From positions 9,982,001-10,046,000 of the forward strand of contig JBHGNT010000017.1 of assembly GCA_043228905.1 (NCBI GenBank): a stretch of 64,000 bases of DNA, given 5' to 3'. Origin of the DNA: Azolla caroliniana (taxonomy: Eukaryota > Polypodiophyta). Shown here piece by piece: positions 10,938 through 22,507 of the stretch (position 1 is the stretch's first letter; every line of letters begins with the position of its first letter). Both the position numbers and the translations under genes were made by a program. The notes beneath the pieces were generated by a model. It was not told the origin of the DNA. It saw nothing but the letters and a program-made list of their open reading frames with translations, and ran no database searches.

Positions 10938-13422
10938 AATGCCGCTGGCTGATCAGTATGACTTCAGGGGTTCGGATCACTTCGATCCCGAGAATGCAAT
11001 GGAGGTCCCCCAAGTCCTTCATATCAAATGATGCCGCAATCTGGAGCTTTACGTGGTCAATTTCATCTAGGTCGACGCCGGCGATGACCAAGTCAACAAC
11101 AATAAAATACTAACCGGCCCAAGTTGACCTTGCCAAACTAACAATGAAGAGTCTGATTTAGACGTCGCAATTCCCATTCGACGCAATCGATGTGTAATCT
11201 TCGCGTTCTAGGCACGCGGAGCTTGTTTTAGTTCGTAAAGGGACTTCTTCAACCAGCATACCGTCGAAGTGTTCGTTCTGGAGTGAAATCCGGGGGGTTG
11301 TACCATGTACACTTGTTCCTCAACCTGGCCTTGCAGGAACACACTCTTTAAATCCATCTAATGTAAGTGCCACCCCTTCGTCGTAGCTACCGTAAGCAAA
11401 ACACGAATGGTCGTCATCTTCACGACCGACGCAAACGTCTCATCGTAATCGATGTCGTGTTGCTGAGCGTAGCCTTTTGTTACTAACCGGGCCTTGTATC
11501 GGTTGACCGAGCCATCGGTGTTGTACTTGCCCTTGTACACCCACCTGCATCCAATCGGCTTTACACCCTTGGGGGCGTCAACCAAGTCCTAGGTTTCATT
11601 CTCCGCAAGTGCGTTCATCTCTTCCTCCATGGCGGCATGCCAATTCGCGTCCTTTGCCGCTTCTGCATAGCTCTCCGGCTCATGCACTTCTGCCACGCAT
11701 GTCATGTACGCATAGTGATGCGCCATGTACTCGTTGTATCCGAACCGCACAACTGGGTTCTTCTGGCGGGTAGATCGGTGTAATTGCTCATTAACCAATG
11801 TTGAGGTCGTTCTGGCCGACGTGGGCTTCGCTCTTGAAGGCTCGTCATCACTCTTCTCAGAGTCAGATTTGCGTCAATCCGACTCGTCCCTATCCGTCTC
11901 TTCGGCTCCTTACACGGGGAATGCACGGCCAAGTATTCACTACTCGCCGGCTCTTCATATGACTGGTTAAACCAACTCAGTCCCTCATTCGGTCCACTTA
12001 GCCGAAATGAGATCGGACTCTCTTCAAGAGTTCCGACTTCACGTTCATCAGGAGGAATCTCAACCTCGCTAACCTCATCTTCAAAACGCGGATTGGAGTT
12101 GAGGTCCAGAGTCGGAGGCAAATACCAAGCCGCGGACTCATCGAACACAACATTGCGACTTACGCGAGCTTGTTTGGTTCGGGGGTTATAACACTTATAA
12201 CCCTTCTATTCGTCCGAGTAGCCGACCAAGATACACTTCTCAGCTTTCGCATCCAGCTTCTTCCACTTCTCCTTCAGCACATGCACATACGCGATGCTAC
12301 CAAAAACCCTCAAGTGTTGTAGATTCGGCTTCCTTCCGAAATACAGCTCATGTGCCGACACTTTTTCTCCGATCCGATTCTTGATGTAGACCGCTTCGGC
12401 CCAATAGAACTTGGGCATGCTCTTTTCTTCCAACATTACTTGCGCTTCTTCCACAACCGACCGATTCTTCCTTTCGGCTATGCCGTTTTGCTCCGGCATA
12501 TACCTACAACTGAATTCGCGCCGAATTCCCATTTGTTGCAGATAACTATTGAATTGGCCGGAACAGTACTCTTTTCCACCATCCGACCGCAGGCACTTGA
12601 TCTTCCTCCCTGTTTCCCTTTCGGCAAGATTTTTGATTTTCCGAAAACATTCGAAGACTTCACTCTTCTTTTCGATGAGGTAGATCCATGTGTGCCAGGT
12701 GTAGTCGTCGATGAAGGAGATGAAGTATCGACTCCTGCCAAGACTCACGTTCTATGTCGGTCCCCATACATATGAATGTATTAAGTCGAGCTTATTTTGG
12801 TTCCGATTACGCTCGTTGGGGAAAGGAAGTCGGTGTCGCTTCCCTAGCTGGCAAGCTTCACAAATTTGGGCCTTTCGACCACTGAACTTTGGCAATCCGA
12901 ACACAACTTGTTTCGATCGCAAGTCCTGAAGCCTTTGGTAGTTGACGTGGCCTATCCGCTTATGCCACAAGTCGATATCCGACTCAACTTTTTGCCCTTT
13001 CGCGAACATGGCGGTACCTATGTCATTGGTGTCGAGGATGAACATCCTCCCATCTATGCGCCCTTGTGCAATAACTTGGCCTTCTTCCTCGATGAAGCAC
13101 CCGAGATGCGTGAACTGGACTTGCATCCCCTGGTCGACGATCTTCCGACCGACATCAGATTCTTCGTAATTGTCGGGACGTGTAACACGTTCATTAGCTT
13201 CCCTTTTTGCCTAACGTGGCTGAGGGGAACTTCACCGATATGTACAATCGGATGCAAAGTGTCGACTCCTGTTGCGACTACTCCCGATTGTTCCGGTTTT
13301 TCCATATATGAGAACCACTCTTTATGGTTCGTCATATGGTTTGACGCTCCGGAGTCAACGTGCCACACTTCGTCCAATTTCGGGGTGTTCTTCTTCATTG
13401 AGTTCTCTTTGTGTCTTGTCAC
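10938..13422 (-). pseudogene. copia-1 pol, 5' part (protease, integrase, RT start)
   Basis: In minus-strand order: protease with V-D-S-G-A-S-N-H-M (near 13350), GAG-pre-integrase zinc region (L-W-H-K-R-I-G-H, then C-x-x-C, 12820-13000), integrase core (12206-12748, with F-I-D-D-Y, R-S-D-G-G-K-E-Y and Q-N-G-I-A-E-R-K-N), then the start of RT ([12 protein letters not shown], 11358-11585). Several stops and frameshifts separate them. PR-INT-RT-RH is the Ty1/copia order, unlike the gypsy elements nearby. Confidence 0.87.
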
Positions 13423-13429
13423 GAAGGTT

Positions 13430-14347
13430 TTCCCCTTTCCGACTTTCTCAGATCCTTCGGCGTAGTGTGTCTGCTGCCGATTTCCTTGTTCGGTCCGTCC
13501 AGATCCGGATCCGGTTTTCTCCGAATCGGCGCGCTTCTTCCAGCACTCGCTCTCCTTGTGGCCTTTCTTGCCACAATACCAGCATTCCGTGACGTGTTTC
13601 CCTTGTCAGTTCTCATCGCCTCCTCGACTCCCCCTGCTTCCGGAGGGTCCAGAATTGTTGTCGGCATCACCACGATGCCTTCTTCCTTGCACCCATCACG
13701 CGCCTCCATTGCGCGCCGATTTGCCTTGTCCACCACGACTACGGGGCCTATCTCCTCTTGCTATCGGCGTGCATACTCGTTAACGCAACCACGTGATTCT
13801 CCTCTACAAGGAGCATCGACTGCAAGTCGAAAAATGACGGTGTATTCTCCCTTGTACAAATAGCAGTTCGGAATGCTCCGAACTTCGACGCCAATCCTCT
13901 GAGGCAAATCTGCACCATTTCGCCCTCCTCAACATTCACATCGATGGAGGCGAGGGAATCGCAAATATCCTTTATCTTGGAGGTGTAGTTAGCCACCGTC
14001 ATGTCACGTTGACGCACATTGCTCAACTCCTATCGGAGTTGGAGCTTCCTTGCTGTGGTGCTTGTGGCGAAAATCTTTTTCAGATTTCCCCAAGCATCCT
14101 TCGGCGTTCTTGCATCCCGAATGTAGCTCAAGAGTTGTTCGCTCACACAGGACGCAAAGCAGTAGAGAACTCTGCTCGCCGACTGTTCCCAGGCCGGGAA
14201 GTCTTTGTGTGTCGATTCGGGTGTTGCATCATTCGCTCCATCGACATAGCTCCAGTATCCATGTCCGAGCAGGTACTGGTGCATCTTGTACGACCAAGAT
14301 GCATAGTTACTTCTGTCGAGCTTCTCAGTTGGAAGCGAACTAGCCAT
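13430..14347 (-). pseudogene. copia-1 gag
   Basis: It starts at an ATG at 14347 (M-A-S-S-L-P-T-E-K-L-D), the same start as in copia-3. A UBN2/DUF4219-type capsid region follows (Y-A-S-W-S-Y-K-M, then W-E-Q-S-A-S-R-V-L), then a damaged CCHC knuckle near 13530-13600. A TAG stops the frame at about 14028 and frameshifts follow near 13750. Confidence 0.8.
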
Positions 14348-14446
14348 ACCTCTATCCTTTTTTTTTTCCTTTTCGTTCTTAACTGAGATTAGGTTTTTTT
14401 TTTGTTGTTTCGAGCTGAAGTCGGCTGCAGAGGTTCTCAACCCTCG

Positions 14447-14459
14447 CACTCTGATACCA
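14447..14459 (-). other. Primer-binding site of copia-1
   Basis: Minus strand ATGGTATCAGAGTGC lies directly inside the 5' LTR. It matches the TGGTATCAGAGC site complementary to the 3' end of initiator tRNA-Met used by many plant copia elements, with one change. Confidence 0.8.
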
Positions 14460-14802
14460 TGTGAAATGTAACGTGCGGAAGCTATACAAAACACAGAATA
14501 CTCACAGAGAAAAACAGGTTTAATGGAGAGCTTAAGACACAATGTACGCGCGAGAGATAGAGAGGGAATGAACACACAGAAAAACTAAATTCAAAATAAT
14601 GTGTAAAACTTTGTACATAGGATGTGCTCAGGGAGCACTTTTATACAAGTCCATACGGACCGACAAAAGTATTGACACATACTTCAATGCTCATAACTAA
14701 GCTACTACACTAACTCCCAAATATATTCCCTCACAGAATATATGTTCAACAGTCTCCCGGTTTCCACACCAATCCAGCCAATGTTGAGCTTGTAACTCAA
14801 CA
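14460..14802 (-). repeat. 5' LTR of copia-1
   Basis: Same ends as 6211-6601 (TGTGAAATG to CTCAACA on the plus strand). It contains a TATA-like region and a conserved ATATATTTGGGAGTTA block on the minus strand. Confidence 0.9.
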
Positions 14803-14807
14803 AGCAA

Positions 14808-14856
14808 TTCCCTTCTCTAGTACTGATTCTCTCTTTGTTTAGTACTATTCCTAACA
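14808..14856 (+). repeat. 3' LTR of gypsy-1, right remnant
   Basis: TTCCCTTCTCTAGTACTGAT to CCTAACA aligns with 999-1047 of the 5' LTR, proving that copia-1 inserted within this LTR. Confidence 0.9.
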
Positions 14857-15488
14857 ACTTCTTTCCTCTCCAACAAGATCAATACCATGCATTCGAGCTC
14901 AAACTCCACTCGATAGTAATTCCGACCAAGAATTTGTAAATCCATGATGTTGTCAACATCTTGTTTCAAAGCGGCTTGCAACAGTAAGTGAAGATCAGCA
15001 CATCGAGGAAGAATGCCCAAAACATGCGCAATGATTGTCCTCTTCTCTAGACACTAAATCTCTCTTATGATATGTGCTCGATCCTGTTCTTACAACAGAA
15101 GCTCTACTACGTTGTCCGAAATAGGTGGGATATCCGGGTTAGCTACACGAGAGCCCCGATTAGACTCTTCGTGATAGCGCAACAGTTGCTTCTGGTTCAT
15201 TATTGCATCGAGGAAGACTTGGGTGATGGAGGATGTTGAGAGGCTGATCACGGCAACTGGACTGGCTATAGCAGATAGGCTGATGGAGACAACCGGCTTT
15301 TCCGCAACTATTGTGGAAGAAACAGAAACCCCTAAACATCCCTCAGAAGGGTTTGAACAACCATTGGCTATAACAAGTACGTAGGGCACGACCATCGGTT
15401 GGGTAACGGTAGGTTGATTGGTGAATGTTGAGCAACAAAATGTTGGGTGGTGGCAGGCGATATGGTTGTCTTCATCGTGCAAAGCCAA
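14857..15488 (-). pseudogene. DUF4283/zinc-knuckle ORF, 5' part
   Basis: Starts with an M-A-L-H-D-E-D frame at 15488 (132 codons to a TAG at 15090), then resumes from about 15020 as a DUF4283-type segment (L-L-L-Q-A-A-L, N-Y-Y-R-V-E-F-E) running into the gypsy-1 insertion. Its continuation is 622 to 1 on the same strand. The N-terminal third is Ser/Val-rich and low in recognisable motifs. It is ancestral to all three nested retroelements on its left. Confidence 0.65.
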
Positions 15489-16198
15489 GATTCTCAGTTA
15501 TATTATTATGAAATTTATGTACTTATTATTTGAGCTTTAGCTCATATATTTGCAATTAAATTAGGATAACATAGATTTGTCTTTGAGATATATGACTAGA
15601 AAATATAGCATTTTGTTATGCCTTATATGATCTTGTCGTTACTTTTTTTAGTCTTATCCAACAAATACAAATGTTGGTCTTATCTATAGCCTATTTGGTT
15701 CATACACAACAAGAAAATATGGCATTTTATTTTGTATGGTTTGTTCCTATCATCTATTATGAATTTGCAACGGTTCATTTCTGCTTAACTTTTTTGGCCT
15801 TGTCCAAGCCAAAGCAGTTAAGCCTTAATTGGTCTGGGAGTTTTCAAACTTGAACCTATCCCTAAATCAGTTTGGCCAAACCCATTAAGATTCAATCGGT
15901 TTTGCAAAGCTCAAGACGAACTGAATGGAGCTCAAACAGATTAAGGAAACTCAAACTTGAACCAAGCTAAACCAAACAACCAAACCGTCTAAAAACATTT
16001 TAATGGCTTGGTTTCGACTTGAGCCAAGCCATTGCAGACTCCTCTCTTCTATTTCTCTCGCATTGTCCAACACTTTCCACTAAATAAGTTAATACATGGA
16101 CAACATAGTTATATTGTGTTGGGAACTTTGCCCAACGTCGGGTTTGTCCTTAAAAGCGAAAGTTTAATTTCTCCTCTATTGCAATTGTTCTCAAATGC

Positions 16199-16242
<44 letters not shown>

Positions 16243-16243
<1 letters not shown>

Positions 16244-16297
16244 CAGTTGGTAAGGTTGCCTAATGGAGACCAGGTGGTCATGGGTTCAACCCCTACA
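16243..16297 (+). other. tRNA-like (SINE-head-like) module
   Basis: ACTCAGTTGGTAAGGTTGCC resembles an A box and GGTTCAACCCC a B box, about 30 bp apart. It sits immediately after a (GA)20 tract. It lacks a full acceptor stem, so it is not called as a tRNA gene. Confidence 0.5.
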
Positions 16298-16359
16298 TTC
16301 CACAGTGGCATCTAGTGAATTAAGAGATATATAAAAAGTATATAATAGAAAGGTGAGGA

Positions 16360-16432
16360 AGTTGGGTTTTGAACCCACAATGTAGTGCTTGTAGTGCTAA
16401 CAACTTACCACTAGGGTAAGGTAATTACAATA
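16360..16432 (-). other. tRNA-like module, facing the one at 16243
   Basis: On the minus strand CCTAGTGGTAAGTTGTTAGC is A-box-like and GGGTTCAAAACCC is B-box-like. It faces the preceding module ~60 bp away, and another GA tract follows. Confidence 0.5.
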
Positions 16433-17242
16433 AATATAAAAAAAGAAGAGAGAGAGAGAGAGAGAGAGAGAGCAATAACAATTTAATGTAAATAGGGCCA
16501 TTGATGAAATATGATCATCGTGTGCTACACATGTTTGAAAATTATTTAAAGAATACTTTGTGAATGTGGAATAACTACCACACACCTAGGCACGATGTAC
16601 ATATAGTGTATATATATAATACATATGGTATTCAAATGAAAAGTATCAATATGCTTTTGAAAATTGTTCCAAGGTAGTTTCAACATCGTGAATTGCATAA
16701 TTGGATTATGGCATGAAATGTCATGCAACATAGCAATCGTAAATATAGTAAATAACTAAAAGGATATACAAAGTACCAAAACAAATTCATAAAAGGCAGG
16801 AATCTAGATTAAGTTAATAATATGTATTACATTGGGTGGGTAGGATGAAAACCACCGTAAATTGTTTGTAATATATAATATGCATTTTGAAAAATATGGA
16901 TGTTAAAAGGATTTGTTAGAGAGGAAATTTATGGTATGTCACTCTTCGATGTCCTTTAAAGCTTGTGTTTAGCACAACTCAAACTTATACGAGCACACAA
17001 ATATTCATTATTAGGATTTGCATACCAAAAACAACCTAGTTTACATGCATCTAATGCGTTGACAAATAATGATCTTCGCGGGTTTGTTGTCTTACAATAA
17101 TGCATGCATGGTATATGCAACATTTTTATGTCATGATGTGAGTTTCAGTGCTGAATAATTTAGAACATGCAAAAGTATTTATGGATATATAAGAAGTGTT
17201 CTGGAACCTAAATTTAACATGATCTTTAAGTGATGGAAGCAT

Positions 17243-18573
17243 TTGACAAATTCAAATATATCTCGCACCTTTACGTCAAAGGATAAAGAGCTAAAAGCAA
17301 ATGCTACACCCATAACCTTACATGTTAAACTAATTTGGCCCAAGCTAAGAAAGGTCAATTCCAATTTCCAAAGGTCTCATGTTATCCAATTATTATCTTA
17401 CACAATGAAAACTTGCCACAAACAGAAATATGAAAATAGTTATTATAGTTGTGGCATAAAATTTGCATCATCTACAACATATGATGTCACATGCTCTATG
17501 GAAAATGGTTGCCTCGTGTATGAAACAATTCTCCTTGAGGTTAAAAATCCAAATGTATTTATGGGTAATTATTCAATGATAATGGGTGAGGTTGAACAAT
17601 TTAAGAAAATGAGAAAAGCGTGTGATGATAAGGTTTGAAAAAGAAAACAAAATGTTCAAACTTGTGGAATGCATTTGCACAATACGATGCAACGCGAAAT
17701 GGATCTTAAATTTTTTTTTGTGCTTTTTACATAAAAAAACAAAACATTGTTGATGTTGAATGCATGGAGGAAAGATAGAGAGGATGTAAGGTAGCTTCAA
17801 ACAAAATAAAGCGAAAGTGACATTTGCTTTAAATTGATATCGATTTTGAAAGCTGGTCATATGATAATCTATTGTATGCAAACATGTATATCTCCATCTA
17901 TCTATTAGCTTACAACATTGCTTTACTTATTTTAGGTGAAATTGTAACTCAACAACTCGAATATCTAATCACATCTATGAAAAATGAATAAATAATCAAT
18001 AAACAAAATGAAAGTAAAAGTAAATCTTATGTGCTAAAAAATGATGTGTCAAAAGAGGGCACAATGATGAAAGGAAGCACAACATGTGAAGGGGTCGATT
18101 CGCAATTAAAGGAAGTTAAAGAGAAGTTAAAAGAGTGTGTGGACAATGCAAAGCATGTGAATGAGGTGTAGAAGGTAGGAGGTGTAAAGGAAAGCATGTG
18201 AAAAGGATGTCTCTCTAAAAGGACTCATAGGGAAAGGTAAATATTTTCATGTGACAATATATAAACTGTATTGAAAATTAAGATACTCAAAGTGTCAAAT
18301 GAGATGATGTATCAATTTGTAACCTTCATTAAAAACTTAGGGGTTATTCAACATGCATTTTGTGTTTGGCTATGCATGCTGGTCGGATTCACATTTGATC
18401 AAACAAAACATTATCAATCCAAAGTTGTCTTCTACTACTATAGGGCATTGCATGTATCAGTAAAAAATTATATGATCGCTTTAATGTGTCCATCTTTTTG
18501 GATTGACTCTATTCTTGAACAACCATCAAAACAAAAAGTCGCACTTCTTCAAGCCAAAAGTCTCTCTTCATGA
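17243..18573 (+). pseudogene. Unidentified decayed coding-like region
   Basis: A 131-codon frame (17243-17638) ends at AAG followed by GTTTGA, resembling a splice donor. A second segment (17937-18235) follows a TTATTTTAG acceptor-like site but holds several stops, and a third frame of 100 codons lies at 18271-18573. The amino-acid text looks protein-like (L-K-E-V-K-E-K-L-K-E-C in the middle segment suggests a short coiled coil) but I recognise no family. It may be a broken multi-exon gene or an old transposon gene; chance ORFs are not excluded. Confidence 0.25.
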
Positions 18574-18599
18574 GGGAACCCCATTGGTCCAAAGCAATG

Positions 18600-21190
18600 G
18601 AGAAAAGTGTACAGAAACATGGTGAGATATTGCTTCTACTTCCACCTAATGTGAATCGGTGTGAGAAATTTCATTGGACAAGTATATTTCTTTATGATTT
18701 CTTGTCGATATAGCACAAACCCAACGTTGATAGTATATACATATACTTAAAACTAGATACAATCTTTAAGCACATGTTGATTAAATTATTTGTTGTAATT
18801 TCGTCAATCTACCAATCTTGCGCTTTATTTTTTTTGTCTTTATAGGTAGGCCCACAATGGATAATGATTTTTGACATGATATGTTGTTGATTTATACAAA
18901 ACTCGAGATATTGAAGTATGAAAAACATAATAATATTACACACATTTTCCATGCATATTAGGTTGCGTGTGTGTGCTTACGAAATTCCAAGTACAATACA
19001 TATAGTTTAATATAAAAAAGTTTTGACTCAACTATAGCACAATGTGTTGTGAGTGCTGGATAGTGATTAGATTGTTTGTCCCAAAGTTGCTTAAAAAGCA
19101 ATAAGTAAAACATTTATTTCTTGTGATAGGCAGCAAATATCCATGTGGATAATAAAAATACAAAAAATAATTAGTGGGTCTTAAAACTATAAACTTTGGG
19201 TAGCAAAGACAACAAGTACATTTGTGTAGTTACATCATGCTTAGCCACATGTATCTCTCTCGAATCAATGTGGTGAATAAGGCTCCCCTCACTAAGCAAA
19301 TAAAGTGAATTTGCAAATGGGGAGAGGCACATCTGAAGAGGGTGTGAGCAATCAACTTGAACATCGTTGATAAAATGGATGAGAGGATTAGATTGAGATT
19401 GCAATAAATTAGGGCATTTTTAAGTGGTGACTTCAAATGTGCTATTTGTTTCTATGACAACCAAAGAGAGAAATTTGTTGGATTACAATACATACAAGCA
19501 TGAGGCTTTTGTACCCCCCTTGATGAAGTATTTTCTACAATAGAAATGGATATTGAGGAAATCTTACATAATTTTAGTCAACGTGGAGACCTTGGAAAGA
19601 GGATCAATTAACACCTAGCATGTGACATTGTCACTAGGTGGATCTCCATCATTAGTCTCACGTAGTGGCTTCGGGCATGAGATTTATTTCAATGATCACG
19701 AGCATATATTGTCTCTTTCACAAGGGCATTTTAACCACGAGTATTATTTTAATATAGTATTGCCCTAGTTTAAGTAAAAAATAATATATCTGGAAGCAAA
19801 TGTTGAGCTTCTTAGATTTAGCAAGATGATTCCAAAGCTTGTTTACTTTTGTGATTGGTTTTCAGAATATATCCCTCACCAAAATCAACCTTACCTAAAA
19901 GCAAGGAGCATAAAAAAATTTCAACGTTATTATCAAATCCAACTCTTTATGAACTTGCATATTCAAGATGCAAAACAAGACTATACTGCTGAATGATTAT
20001 TATAAAATCATGAGATTCTTGTATTCGTGCCAATACTTTGATTCGCCTCATTAGGGGCATTCAAGACAACATTTAATAAGAAATATTCCAAGTATACGGT
20101 CAATGAAATGCGAAATGAGATGTGAAGATATTTATAGTTATACATTTCATGACATTTGGGAAAGATGGTTGTCGAGTTGACTAAAAAACCAATATAATCT
20201 AATTTTATGTTTGTTTAATGCAAATTACAACGATAAAAGAGAATATTTGTCGATGTGTCAAAACAACCACTTATTCCATGTGAATGCATGTGCTACCTAT
20301 GCATAGTTCTTTTGCACAGTGATTACTTATTAAGAATACAAACATCCACGTTAGGTCAACATCTACTTGTTTAATACACGATGGCTAGAGATTTCAGTTG
20401 ATTGAATCGGATCTATAGGAAATACTAGGAGCATCAATATAGTTTGATTTGTAGGCCTTTCACGAGCCATAAATGAAAGAGTTAATTATAATATTAACAC
20501 CCCTATTCAAGGGGAAGACAATGCAACATATGTTGCATGTCTTGTGCACGTCGCTTTGTTAATATTATTTCTTCAAGTTTGAAAGCGTGGATGGCTCTAA
20601 GGGATAGACGTGGCCATTTTTTAGATTGCTCATGGATCACAACTTATATGTAAGAGTCACACAACTTTTGTGGCAAGTGTCAACATTACAATTTGTCATT
20701 CACGTTTTTAAAGGAACACACATGCATACACACTTGTACGTGCACACAAAGGAATTTTGGCTGTGAGTAATCTTTTTCAATAGTGGAAGTATATAATCAA
20801 TACGTTAGAAGCTTTACATACATTCCATTTTGCTAAAATTCACATGCTTGGAATGGAAGGCAAAAAAATTTATCAAGAATTTGTGCATTGCAGCTATGTA
20901 ATATAGAAATTTGATGATGTGAAAGCTTGAAGTGTATCAATACAACTAATAAATAGCTAGGGAATCGAGACAAACTTAGAGCTGGTTATATAAAATGCTA
21001 GTTGAGGTACACTCATAATTGATAGAAAACGAGCTAGTAGGAAAAACTGGTTTTTTGAACTTTTTTCTTGAAATAATTCACTTTCCTCAAGAAGGTCATG
21101 CAAATTCAACCCCATGGGTAGGATCCTATTATTGGTAAATGTCCCCCAATTTGAAGACACATTGAATACTTGTAGGTTACTAGTAATTTT
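18600..21190. other. AT-rich intergenic DNA, no gene recognised
   Basis: Short frames only, with no domain text, repeats or RNA genes that I could support. Confidence 0.5.
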
Positions 21191-21517
21191 CATTATGTTG
21201 TTTGACGTTCACAGATCAAGTGTTGAAGCTGTGTAGGCGTTGTTTGGCATATATCAAAACAAATAGCTTATCTTCCTTTGCCCAATCTTGGGGGTCAAGG
21301 AAAAGGCATCCTCATAACTTGCTTCGACATGTTGATTCCACCATGTGGGATTTATGGACAAAGGGAAGAAAGCAGAAGAGTGAGTAATCAAGAGTCCATG
21401 GGTGATGCGACATCAGACCACAACCTAACTAAGACCAGTAAAACAAAAGAAAAAGAGAAAAGAGGTGAACATGTTAAATGTGAAAAACATTACTGTCACA
21501 TAATATCATGCGATAGT

Positions 21518-22068
21518 GGGGGGGGGGGGGGGGTCCTATCACGACAACTTTTCTACGAAAGAGTAAAAAAAGCACAATGAAGAGAGGGGTGAGGCGACAA
21601 TCTTACTTACTTAATGCGAAATATGTGGGTGGGTTGTCGTTTTGGGAAAGTACCCTATAACAATGGCAATGTGTGCGTGTAGTTAAAAGAAGAAGAAGCC
21701 ATTCGTAATGATCTCTATCACCATTATTATTATTATTATTATTATCATTATTCATGATCTTCTTCTTCTATGAGACGAGATATGCATGTGAATGTATGTT
21801 ATGTTGTATGGTATGTGGTGACAGGTGTGGTGTGTGGTTTCATACGTACATAGATAGATAGGTAGAGAAGCACACATGTATGTATGTACATATCTGTACG
21901 TATGTATGTATGTATGTATGTATGTATGCACGCATGCATGATGTGTGCTGTTTGTTCATGTTGGGTGGTGGGCCCCCGTCCGTCCTTCGTTGGCTTCATT
22001 CTTTGGGGGGGGGGGGGGGGGGGGGGGGGTAAAAGAAGGAAAAGGTTCGAATCTGCCTCTCTGAAGCC

Positions 22069-22105
<37 letters not shown>

Positions 22106-22141
22106 AGTCTGCATATATACATTATATATATATATATATAT
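21518..22141. repeat. Cluster of microsatellites upstream of the bHLH gene
   Basis: G16 at 21518-21533, (ATT)n at about 21721-21752, (TATG)n at about 21899-21927, G25 at 22005-22029, (CT)n at about 22072-22102 and (TA)n at about 22119-22141. Two more follow in the leader: CAGAGC units at 22272-22298 and GAA-type units at 22440-22481. Confidence 0.9.
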
Positions 22142-22160
22142 GTGGGTATAAATAATCAGA
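22072..22160 (+). promoter_or_regulatory. Probable core promoter of the bHLH gene
   Basis: A pyrimidine (CT) patch is followed by GCATATATACATTATATATA, a TATA-rich segment about 180-200 bp upstream of the first leader ATG. It is placed by position and composition only. Confidence 0.4.
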
Positions 22161-22317
22161 CGTTTGTGTTTGCACTCTCTCTTTTCTTCCCCAAATCTCT
22201 CTATCTCTCAAAAGACACGAAAGGCAAAAGAGAAAAACAAACACCTCTCTTTGTTTCTTCCTTTCTGAAGCAGAGCCAGAGCCAGAGCCAGAGCCAGACA
22301 AAGTAGAGTAGAGAGAA

Positions 22318-22407
22318 ATGGGCATGTGGAATTTCTCCCTTGCACCAGATTCCAGGTGGGTTTCTTCTGTTTTGCCCTTCTGTCCACAGAAAGTGGTAAT
22401 TCTCTGA
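22318..22407 (+). CDS. Upstream ORF in the bHLH leader (29 codons)
   Basis: The first ATG of the presumed leader (GAGAAATGGGC, a fair plant context) opens a 29-codon frame ending in TGA 100 bp before the main start. It overlaps nothing downstream. uORFs of this kind can lower translation of the main ORF; no conserved-peptide evidence can be judged here. CAG/GTGGGT at about 22355 resembles a splice donor, but joining it to the AG before GTAATGG (22523) does not give an open frame, so I keep it as a uORF. Confidence 0.4.
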   Translation: MGMWNFSLAPDSRWVSSVLPFCPQKVVIL

Positions 22408-22507
22408 AAGTTAAAGACAGTAAAAGATCTAAACCGAGAAGACGAAGAAGACGAAGAAGAAGAAGAAGAAGAAGAAGAAGAGTAACTGCGTTTTCTGGCT
22501 GGGCTAG

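Larger units (their letters stand above)
6211..14802 (-). mobile_element. Ty1/copia element, family A copy 1 (copia-1), nested in gypsy-1 LTR
   Basis: It is a minus-strand element with LTRs at 14460-14802 (5') and 6211-6601 (3'), TG...CA ends, a primer site ATGGTATCAGAGTGC next to the 5' LTR and a purine tract next to the 3' LTR. The 5-mers agtaa (6206-6210) and agcaa (14803-14807) are a TSD with one difference. Removing the element restores the gypsy-1 LTR. Its own pol is split by element X. Confidence 0.92.
628..14856 (+). mobile_element. Ty3/gypsy chromovirus (gypsy-1), interrupted by a nested copia element
   Basis: LTRs lie at 628-1047 and 5819-6210 plus 14808-14856. The internal order is gag, protease, RT, RNase H, integrase, chromodomain, then a polypurine tract. 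The left end is TA, a decayed TG, and the right end is CA. Flanking 5-mers are actgc (623-627) and acttc (14857-14861), a TSD with one mismatch. All genes carry in-frame stops, so the copy is inactive. The chromodomain places it among plant chromoviruses; the exact clade is not resolved. The element itself is about 5.7 kb once the nested 8.6-kb copia is discounted. Confidence 0.9.
15489..17178. other. Non-coding AT-rich stretch with GA tracts and tRNA-like modules
   Basis: No gene seen. 15800-16040 is rich in AACCAAAC/GGTTTGG-type words, also seen at 26760-26930. GA microsatellites lie at 16203-16242 and 16446-16473, flanking two tRNA-like modules listed separately. Confidence 0.6.

Noticed and set aside
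16243-16297. A genuine tRNA gene
   Set aside because: A/B-box-like text is present, but no acceptor stem or clear anticodon arm can be drawn; kept only as tRNA-like.
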